From Ceratodon purpureus (Eukaryota; Streptophyta; Bryopsida; Pseudoditrichales; Ditrichaceae), in assembly GCA_014871385.1 (NCBI GenBank), contig CM026421.1, forward strand, positions 10,863,128 to 10,927,127: 64,000 bases of DNA, written 5' to 3'. The position numbers and the translations under genes were made by a program. The notes beneath the pieces are model-generated. The model searched no databases and was not told the origin of the DNA. It was given only the letters and a program-made list of their open reading frames with translations. Shown here piece by piece: positions 57,201 through 64,000 of the stretch (the first letter of the stretch is position 1; each line of letters opens with the position of its first letter).

Positions 57201-58444
57201 AGAGGTATCCGGAAGGACTGAGTAGGGAGGAGAAGAGTGTGTTTCAGCACCGGGTGGCACCGTACTTCCTCGTCGGAGAATTGCTTTTCAAACTAGGGGC
57301 GGATGAAAAACTCCGACGCTGCCTAGAACCCATCTATCGCCGGAAGGTCATCCGGGCTTTGCATGATGGACCGGCCGGAGGACACTATGCATCCGTCATC
57401 ACCGTACAGAAGATCCGCGAGGCCGGATACTGGTGGCCACACCTTCACCGGGATGTTCATCAATTTATAAAAGAATGCGATCCCTGCCAACGGATAGGAG
57501 CTCCGGCCGTACGGCATCACTGGCCGTTAACTCCCATTGTTCCACTAGCACCATTTGAAAAATGGGGAGTGGATTTTATTGGGCCAATTCAACCGGTAGG
57601 CACTCAGAGGCACCGGTACATCATTTTGGCGACGGACTACGCCACGAAGTGGGTAGAAGCCAGAGCCACCCGGAAGAATGATGCCGAGACATCCGCCCGG
57701 TTCATATTCGAAAGGATAATGATGCGATTTGGCCATCCGTTGGAGATAGTGAGCGACCGGGGAACACATTTCCTGAACGAAGTGGTGGCCGGTCTGACCA
57801 ACCAGTACGAGGTCAAACACCGGAAGACCACACCGTACAATCCTAAGGCGAACGGATTGACGGAACGTGCCAACGGAATAATCTGTAAGATTCTGACCAA
57901 GGTGGTGACCTCACATAAGACGGACTGGGACCGGAAACTGACATCGGCGGTCTACGCGTACAACACGGCACACAAGAGTACAACCGGACGGACTCCGTAT
58001 TATCTGGTATACGGAGAGGAGGTACTTCAGTCCATCGAGACGGAAGTAGAGACGTTGAGGGTACTCGCAGCCAACCACGGAGATAAAACGGATGCACTCG
58101 ACGACCGTCTACAGGTCATCGACCGGATGGAGGAAGACCGGATGGAGGCATTGGAACGGACAAAGGAGGTCGAAGCCAAAAGGAAGGAAGTGTATGACAA
58201 GCGAATCACAACGGATAAAGGAATCGAAGAAGGAGGATTGGTTCTAGTCTATGACAGCCGGTACAAGAATTTCCCGGGTAAGTTACATACTCGCTGGATG
58301 GGACCGTTCCGGGTTGATAAGATTTATTCCAATGGGTCATTACAACTTTCAGACCTAGAAGGATATCCAATGGATACTAGGGTGAATGGATCCCGGGTCA
58401 AACTGTACAGACCGGATGACGTTCGCGAGGACGCTCACGGGTGA
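54260..58444 (+). CDS. pol: Gypsy pol polyprotein, 1394 aa
   Basis: Order: a basic linker; aspartic protease (PVDGGSGVNLL ... LLLGRPWLY) at about 54.8-55.1 kb; reverse transcriptase at about 55.7-56.3 kb with RVCQDFRKLN, FSFLDGFSGYNQV, MPFGLCNAPGTFQ and the FIDDF active site; RNase H from about 56.63 kb (VTLDASGWCVGA, then HTDHDSLKYL); integrase from about 57.35 kb with a zinc finger (H ... CDPCQR), core VDFIGP, VSDRGTHF and NGLTERANG; and a C-terminal WMGPFRVDKIY segment. The frame is uninterrupted. A purine-rich GAAAAAGGGG tract follows directly before the 3' LTR. Confidence 0.95.
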   Translation: MEPRGETGVGIHQVCSRSSTRRQDSEKKKRKSGVRTRSQRKESSRPESSETSGESEKEVPPETVPVEKGVKTLPTMPDIGPEVIAGLPQVQEGRKVTFSEIQEIIQPEVRAKADRYDILQDIQAQPANVTIGQLLHDNPNYQKQVKSSLIRTRKRKIKLPSVAVNFAEMEDFGAPEIAVEIDGCLIQKVPVDGGSGVNLLLESTANDLGYTVFEPTNRTLRMADQSRVVPVGKLSAVPTKISGLTYPLNYLVIRVEEGNPFPLLLGRPWLYLAGVKVNWAKKAFTFKDPAVLLSWKPELHLGETSETDGYTSDWTSSENSDSLQSYHVQEFREVSEEDLGFRNPVPEQKPDGTEVPNRPPEGRKDDDRALGEASVPLTSEWIKGQFADGIIKTGISGSRTSDLPWSTLPGSVETDASEPVKNVVAPEDYEAVKTETGRTFYLGKGLTDRERAQYLELLTEYDDVFAWLPSDLVGIPPELGEHHIDLMEGAVPVRQRQYRLNPKYSMMVKEELDKLLEAGFIYPVNNSEWVSPIVVVPKKTGPDGKVKIRVCQDFRKLNAATKKDHFPLPFIDMVLDHVAGQECFSFLDGFSGYNQVSIRKEDQLKTTFTTDWGTYAFNRMPFGLCNAPGTFQRLMMDIFQDFLKHFLEVFIDDFAVFSRWVEHLDYLRKTFQRCRETKLKLHPGKCFFGMLAGLLLGHIVSRKGIAVDVAKVIVMLALLAPTNLRELRGFLGCVGYYRRFIENYARLAMPLTELLKKEEEYLWTEIRQQAFEELKRRLVTAPILAPPDWSKSFHVTLDASGWCVGAILWQLDDEGRERPIYYASRQMNPAEKNYTTTEREALAVIYACKKFRHYLLGYKVIFHTDHDSLKYLVNKPDLSGRLARWILLLQEFNYEVIVKSGKSNLNADYLSRQRGKESKEEISSEFPDEFPEEYPVGTSIQDIPDPRNLPVVGGTSSVYRIQEDEGEDQDLQRIKNYLQTQRYPEGLSREEKSVFQHRVAPYFLVGELLFKLGADEKLRRCLEPIYRRKVIRALHDGPAGGHYASVITVQKIREAGYWWPHLHRDVHQFIKECDPCQRIGAPAVRHHWPLTPIVPLAPFEKWGVDFIGPIQPVGTQRHRYIILATDYATKWVEARATRKNDAETSARFIFERIMMRFGHPLEIVSDRGTHFLNEVVAGLTNQYEVKHRKTTPYNPKANGLTERANGIICKILTKVVTSHKTDWDRKLTSAVYAYNTAHKSTTGRTPYYLVYGEEVLQSIETEVETLRVLAANHGDKTDALDDRLQVIDRMEEDRMEALERTKEVEAKRKEVYDKRITTDKGIEEGGLVLVYDSRYKNFPGKLHTRWMGPFRVDKIYSNGSLQLSDLEGYPMDTRVNGSRVKLYRPDDVREDAHG

Positions 58445-58455
58445 AAAAGGGGTAA

Positions 58456-61400
58456 TGTGGAAAGTGATTTCCACGGTTGACACACCGGAATACTAATTCC
58501 GGTAGGAATATGATAAAAAAATTAAAAATTTTATGTTAGAAATACGGAAGTACTAAGCCTATAAGTAAAACAACCGGTTAAGCCGGTCGGTTGAATAAAT
58601 AAGTGACCGGAAGGCCAGCCGGGTGAGATCCGGTCGTCTGCGGTGGAGGAGAGACGGGTACAGTCCATATGACAGAGCCCTGACCCGGCAGACTTAAGGA
58701 TAACCACCAAAAGGTACAACGCACACGGGGATAATGGCTGCAACCATTAAAACGCCGCCGGTCGCGACCGTCCAATGATGAGGGGCTACGACCGTCCGTC
58801 ATGATGAGCTACGAACGGGTGGGCGCGAGGGCAGGTATAAAAGGAGGAAGGACCGCCATGCTCTTCCTTTCTCTTTGTCATTTTGTGGCACGACGGGTCC
58901 TTGCGCTCTAAGGCGGTGGGCGCAGTTAGGGTTAGACGGTAGGAGAGAGACGGTGAGACGGAAGTGTTTCCGTTAGGCGAGAGATTGTGGTGAGGACCGT
59001 GCGTGCAGGTGTTACCGGAGTGACGGAGAGGAGGACTTAGCAGAATGGGTAGGAAAGGGAAGGAACCGGCGGCGGAAGGACAGTCGTTCAGGGTACAACG
59101 GGTAATGCCGTTGATACCGGCAGGAGAGAAGGAGAAGGAGCTCCTCCGGACCGCCTTAGAGTCTATGGGTTGTGAGGTCCTACTGGACAAGGCATGGGGT
59201 TGGAAGCTTGCCCTTCCGGCCCAGGAGATCCTCGTCAAGAATCCTGAGAATCGAGGAACCATCCGGGGAGAGCCGGATAAGTGGTCGGCACAACTCTGGA
59301 GGGAGACGTATGGTTTCAAGAACTCCGGCGGCGAGGTCTCGACGCCGGAGCCCCGGGACTTCATACATCAGTATCTCAAGGGGACCGGAGACCCGAGAGA
59401 AGGATGGGGGCTGGATGACATTGCGGATCCGGAGGCCCGGAGAGTAGTAGGGTTTATGAACCCTATTTTCCATCCGGAAAAGCCCAAACGGATCACCAAC
59501 AAGTGGGCGTCCGTTTTCATTGGGGCCATGATCGGTGAATTCACGGTGGACTGGGGGGTCATGATGAAGACGATAGTCGACCGACAGGTGGCCAATCTCC
59601 GGAAGACCAAGAAGCAGGCCACCTGCCTTCCGTCTTTCCTCATTCACCTCTACCGTACTAAGGGACTGTTGAGTGCTGAAGAGGTCCGGGAGTACGATAT
59701 GCTCTTAAGCTATCAGCAGTTCGCTGAGCCGGAAGAAGTGTCCGACCAGGACGACGAGGATGATGTTATTGAGGTCTCCCCCACGCCGGCTAAGAGACCC
59801 CGTCCTAGCCCGGAAAAGGGACAGCCATCCGGATCACCTCGGACTCCCGCACCGGCCAAGCGAACCCTGAACACGGAGATCCAACAGCCCACCGGACCAC
59901 CGGAGCACACCGGAGATCCGTACCAGGACTTAGTTAACCTATCGGAGCAGGCAACGACATATGCCCGGTTCTTACAGTCGACTAGGAAGGCGGAGGGCCG
60001 GTTGGCTAGGGAGGTAATGATCCTTACGGGTTCGGACCAGTTGGAGGATTGCCTGAGCATTCTTCGCAAGCACCGGGACTTGGCCGGTCTCCAGGAGAAG
60101 CACATGGACCGGCTGGCGAAGTACCGGGAGACGAATCGGAAGCTCGAGGAGGAGGTGCGTGATGCCCGGAAGGATTTCAATGACGCCCGTGACCGGGCAG
60201 TCGAGGCCATCCGGTCGGTCGCTGAGATCAAGGCCACTTTAGCTCTTCCGGTAGATGTGGCCAATCAGTGCGCCGTTTACCAGGCGTTCGTGACCCGTCA
60301 ACCGGATCCAACTACGAAGAATATTATAAAGTTCATGCACGACCGGACACAGGTGATGAGGGACACATGGACGATGATGAAGAACCTGGTGGAAGTCCTC
60401 GGTTACGCAGAGGCCGGTCCGTCATCAGGGCCACCGGCAAATCAAGAGGATCCCAGACCACCGTCCCCAACCAGGGAACCGGCACCGGTGCCACCTCCAG
60501 CCTCTCCGATACGGTCGGCCATCCGGCCCGCCCAACAGGAGATAGGACACCCGCTGGAGGATCCTATTCCGGACACCTTGAGCAGTCTGCACACTCTACC
60601 CAACTTGGATGGAGTCGAGACTGTTAACCCCGGAAACATTCCCTTGGAACCGGACCAGAGACCACCACCGTTAGATTTTATACCGGTACAGGGATCTCCG
60701 GAAACGCTCCAGGTGGATCTCAGCGCAGTTCCGGTGGCGGCACGATCTCCATCCCCGGCAGCTCAAGCAGAACGATCCCGGAAGTCCAGTGAGCCGTCAG
60801 CATCTGCGGCTCCGGAAGAAGACCCCCCGTTGAAGAAACTGAAGCGGGTACAGAAGAAGGAACGGTTGGACGGAACCCGGCACAGTCCCCGGCTCGATAA
60901 GCACAAGGAGTAGGGTTTTAGGATAAGGACCGGATAAAATGGCAGCGACTAACGATGGGGCTCCAGTGCACCCGGCTGCCAATCCGGATAGATAGCAGCA
61001 GTAACTAGGAATAGAAGGCGGCCACCGGTCCGGGATTTCCGGATCCAAGATCCGGAATTTCTGGATCTCGGTGGGCCACTTGGTCGCTTTAGGAACCGAT
61101 AGGTTTTAGTATATAAGATAGACGTTTTTCCAAGGCAGGGGCCTTGTTTTTGTACGCCGTTTTGTTGTTGCAATTGAGAATATACTTTTGGATTTGTTGT
61201 GTCAACCGGCTGCTGACGGGTCCGTTGCCGTATGGTTTGTGGTTCTATTGTCTTCAGTAGAGTTCCGGAGGAGTGTTGAACAGTAGGAAGGTCAGGAGAG
61301 CGCCCGGAGAGACTGGGGAGGTGTCAAGCGTCGAGTGTTGACGGTTTCCAGTCCCGGAAGGAGCCCGTAGGGAAGGAGAGACGTATTGCAGCAGGGCTGG

Positions 61401-61971
61401 TAGTCTCAAGGACACGGAGAGCCGTGTGTACACCGGGATCCGGAAACGGACCGGTCGCTTCCTGTAGATGGGATAAAAGCCGGATGTCCTACTGCGAACC
61501 AATCCGGAAGGGAGATAGTGTAGTAGAATACTGTGCAGCCGTAAGGTAATGTCATTGTAGTATGATTTCCGTATCCGTAACCGGCACTGAGTAGTTATCC
61601 GGACCGGTCCCTAGCCGTACGGAAGGATTATTACTCCACTTCTCGGGTGGTAGATAGGAACAGTGGGGTGTCCAGCCACTATAAGTCACGGGACGGTGGA
61701 AAATCCAGCCACTTGAAAGGATAGACGGATCAGTGGGAACCGGCCACTAGTCTAAAAAGCCGGAAAATAGGAACGAGGCAAAAACTACCGGATTTGTCCA
61801 ACCGTCTGTAAGACGGAGTACGGTCGGACACTGGTGGTGATTTCCGTTAAAATCTAAAAGAAAGAAAACTATAGGTCTTCGTGGGAACGAACACGGAGTG
61901 GTTTACTTTGGAGGGTAGTTAGTGTGAATTAAGTGCCTTCCGGAGGGATACGGATACCACGTCGTGCTACA
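58456..61971 (+). repeat. Gypsy 3' LTR (3516 bp)
   Basis: Same sequence and length as the 5' LTR with only rare differences. Followed directly by the AAATC target duplication. Confidence 0.97.
59045..60913 (+). CDS. LTR-internal ORF, second copy, 622 aa
   Basis: Copy of the 49664-51532 product in the 3' LTR; one Leu/Ser difference is seen at about residue 300. Intact. Being in the 3' LTR it lies downstream of pol, the position at which many plant gypsy elements carry an additional ORF. Confidence 0.85.
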   Translation: MGRKGKEPAAEGQSFRVQRVMPLIPAGEKEKELLRTALESMGCEVLLDKAWGWKLALPAQEILVKNPENRGTIRGEPDKWSAQLWRETYGFKNSGGEVSTPEPRDFIHQYLKGTGDPREGWGLDDIADPEARRVVGFMNPIFHPEKPKRITNKWASVFIGAMIGEFTVDWGVMMKTIVDRQVANLRKTKKQATCLPSFLIHLYRTKGLLSAEEVREYDMLLSYQQFAEPEEVSDQDDEDDVIEVSPTPAKRPRPSPEKGQPSGSPRTPAPAKRTLNTEIQQPTGPPEHTGDPYQDLVNLSEQATTYARFLQSTRKAEGRLAREVMILTGSDQLEDCLSILRKHRDLAGLQEKHMDRLAKYRETNRKLEEEVRDARKDFNDARDRAVEAIRSVAEIKATLALPVDVANQCAVYQAFVTRQPDPTTKNIIKFMHDRTQVMRDTWTMMKNLVEVLGYAEAGPSSGPPANQEDPRPPSPTREPAPVPPPASPIRSAIRPAQQEIGHPLEDPIPDTLSSLHTLPNLDGVETVNPGNIPLEPDQRPPPLDFIPVQGSPETLQVDLSAVPVAARSPSPAAQAERSRKSSEPSASAAPEEDPPLKKLKRVQKKERLDGTRHSPRLDKHKE

Positions 61972-62018
61972 AAATCAAATCAAATGAAAACAACAATAGA
62001 CCGAATTCTCCTTCAACC

Positions 62019-63979
62019 TCACAACATGCTACAGTCGCTACTTTCACTCTCAGAACTAGATGACTCCGTATCTCCTTCTACCGCCTCGTCATCGACGAAT
62101 TGAAGGGCCCTGGGATCAAAAGTAGTTGGCCGACTAGGAACATATGTAAGGGCTCCAGATTGAAACGCCTGTGCTAAGCCCTCTGCGTAGTCCGGAAGTA
62201 TGAAAGGCTGAATCGGGCTGGAATGAAGACGCCACGATGGAGTGGACACTGCTCTTGGCCCACGTGGCGGTGTTGCGGAAACTACTCTGCAATAGAGAAC
62301 CGACTGTGGTTAGACAGAGTCCGTAGAGCTAGAAAGAGCAGTAATGATTGGATAATATAAACAAAGAATAGAAGACTTACACCACTTGTCAGGTCTTGCT
62401 CTCTTTGGAGGCGCTTCGCCTGCTGCTGCCGGCCTTGGATGTTTAGGAGGACCCATGGCGGATGGTTTGAGAAGGGCGTTGAATATGGCTTCGTCCTCCT
62501 CAAAAGCGAGAATGTGGCGACCAATAGCCTGGGCAGCCTTGATGGAGGCTCCTGAAACTCGGAGAGATACAAAGAAATGAGAAACTGTGGTAAAAACGAG
62601 AAGAATAATTCAGAAAAGATATGCATGAATAGTTACCTGTCCCAGCATTCCAATCAACAACTATGTCGCCGGGCTTGGACAGCTCCTCAATGATGCCCTG
62701 CATCATCTCGATGGATTTCTCCCTTGGGCCTCTCCACGGCACCTCCTCATTCATGAGCTGCGAATCCACATCGGTCAAGTTGAAAATGGCATCACTCTCG
62801 GTAATGTTGAGGAGCCCATGTATTAGGTCTTCCTTCTTCGTCTGGAAGGAGAAAGTACTGCCACTACGAACGTAGACGCGAATCCAGAATCGCATAGTCT
62901 GCAGTCAAGCAAAAGTAGTGAGTAAAATGAAGCGGAAGGGTTATCAGTAAGCGAAGAGAAGGGCATGTTCAGGAAAAGTACCAAGTTCTCGGGGTTCGTA
63001 GGAGAAGTCAGGCCGAGTACATTGACACCCCACCAGTCCTTGAACAGCACGTATCGACCAGCAGCAGCTTCTACCTCGATATCCTTAGCCAGCTTCTGAT
63101 CAGTGTTGTAGATGAGGCAGATGGCACCATCTTTCTGCAGGAATTCATCTGCAAAATGGAAGATGTCGTACAAATAATCCTTGTAGCGAGAGTTCCAAGG
63201 CGGAATACTCGTGGGGGGAACGGAAACGGAAGGGACGGGAAGATTCTCAGGGATGTCGGCAATGATCAAGTCGACTCCCAGATGGTCCTCTTGTTTGCAC
63301 CGGTCCGGAACTTCGTTTTCGCGGCCTGCTCCAAACTGGAGGAAACAAGAAAGGAGAGTTAGTAACTACAAAGCGAGTAGAGGTGACTGAATCCATGAAA
63401 TGTCAAAATATAAGAACATACCTTGCGAATGAAGTCTTGAATCTTGATCCAATCCGGGTCGCCACCTTTTCTCTCCTGTCTCCTATTTCGCCGCAACAGG
63501 GAATCCATAGATGAGTTGAAGACGGAAACATGTGTGGAAATCGAAGCTCCAGCGGAAGAAGTTGTTTGAGGATATAGTTTGGCCTTCCTCTGCTGAAGGA
63601 GACCTCTGGTGATCTCCGAAGCACTGATCGATGAAGGAGCCGGCGAAGAAGCTGGAGAAGGGTTGGTAACGATCATACCCGGAGAGGGCTCTGGTGCCTT
63701 CTCAGCTGGCGCGGAAGAGTCTGCACCAGTTTGCTGTGATGCCTCAGACTGAGAACGCAGAGATTTCAGTCGCCTTCCTCTCCCTCTCTTTGGTGGTGGA
63801 GCAGAAGACTGATCCTGTTCTCCTTCACGACCTTCTGCATCATCCACGGAGTCCTCCGCCACAACCTCACCTCCATCGTGTAGAGTCTTGACGTCCGCCT
63901 CTGAGTCAATCGTGAAACCACGAGAGCAATCAAGATACCAGCATCCCTCAAGCAAGTGAGGAGCTTTGTACCTTTTCAA
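62019..63979 (-). CDS. DNA amino-methyltransferase-like protein, 3' part (runs off the window)
   Basis: Exons (minus): 63979-63422, 63335-62982, 62898-62637, 62551-62381 and 62284-62019 (stop), with GT/AG joints and matching phases. The acceptor CCCCAACAG at the 63979 edge means more exons lie beyond the window. The visible order is: RYKAPHLLEGCWYLDCSRGF; acidic and Pro/Ser-rich linker with KRGRGRRLK; motif IV position IIADIPENLPVP; ICLIYNTD; WIRVYVRSGS; EEVPWRGPRE; motif I VVDWNAGTG|ASIKAAQAIGRHILAFEEDE; Pro-rich tail; and a Ser/Asp/Glu-rich end. It aligns along its length with the gene at 1073-7257 (PWRGPKE, LTAGTG, GRHIVAIEEDE), with an intron at the same place after AGTG. DPPY reads DIPE here, so catalysis is doubtful. 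Whether it has the ParB-like domain cannot be seen. Confidence 0.85.
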
Positions 63980-64000
63980 CTGTTGGGGAGAATAGATACA

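Larger units (their letters stand above)
49075..61971 (+). mobile_element. Ty3/gypsy LTR retrotransposon with ORF-bearing 3.5-kb LTRs, whole and very young
   Basis: 12,897 bp, flanked by the target duplication AAATC (49070-49074 and 61972-61976). Both LTRs are 3516 bp, start TGTGG, end TACA, and are almost identical; one amino-acid difference is seen between their ORFs. Order: LTR, primer site, gag, pol (protease, RT, RNase H, integrase), purine tract, LTR. Integrase after RT identifies Ty3/gypsy. No chromodomain is seen. The element looks whole; gag and pol are adjacent long frames, an arrangement for which read-through or a similar bypass is known in some gypsy lineages. It inserted 48 bp beyond the stop codon of the minus-strand gene at 62019. 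Confidence 0.97.

Noticed and set aside
1-64000. tRNA, rRNA or telomeric repeats
   Set aside because: No A-box/B-box pair, cloverleaf, rRNA core or TTTAGGG array was recognised by reading; scattered AGGGTTTA words near 36.6-37.2 kb are single motifs.

Overview
The window is eukaryotic nuclear DNA, most likely from a streptophyte (green lineage). It has spliceosomal GT-AG introns of about 90-140 bp as well as longer ones, a plant-type lipin/PAH phosphatidate phosphatase fragment, the 5' end of a kinesin-12-like motor gene, a Mutator-like SWIM-finger gene, plant-type Ty1/copia and Ty3/gypsy elements, and a complete pogo-type DNA transposon. A repeat-rich charophyte such as Chara would fit, but that is inference; nothing here fixes the species.

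Layout. 1-560 is an almost pure C/T tract. 1073-7257 (minus) is a nine-exon gene that I could join in one consistent frame (3882 nt, 1293 codons plus stop). It fuses a basic/acidic N-terminus, a ParB/sulfiredoxin-like DGNHR domain and a C-terminal beta-class DNA amino-methyltransferase-like domain. Its fourth intron carries 1.3 kb of GC-rich nested palindromes with an exact 151-bp period. 8341-12098 (plus) is a two-exon MULE/SWIM protein. 12320-12763 (minus) is a small orphan. 14811-16936 (plus) holds lipin exons with the DxDxT catalytic motif. 17250-22575 is a young copia element. 22.6-31.4 kb is AT-rich, nearly gene-free, and has a CACTA-like MITE and short tandem repeats. 31430-35385 is an apparently intact pogo/Tigger element with perfect 26-bp TIRs and a TA target duplication. 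35581-36251 is the 5' part of the kinesin. 37460-40784 is a three-exon orphan gene of 1034 aa.

From about 40.8 to 62 kb the window is dominated by Ty3/gypsy DNA: a gag-protease remnant (to 43776), a reversed and broken LTR relic (43777-about 47456), a short unique island with a small orphan ORF, and a very young whole element (49075-61971, AAATC target duplication, two 3516-bp LTRs). Each LTR of that element contains its own 622-codon ORF. The element ends 48 bp from the stop codon of a second methyltransferase-like gene (62019-end, minus), which is a paralogue of the gene at 1073-7257.

The main biological story is the pair of ParB/methyltransferase-like genes at the two ends of the window. 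Their fold order follows phage and bacterial ParB-methylase fusions (ParB, then motif IV, then motif I). Both have lost the DPPY/W catalytic tetrad while keeping the AGTG SAM-loop sequence. The second story is the gypsy family whose LTRs carry a plant-transposon-type ORF and two candidate TATA boxes.
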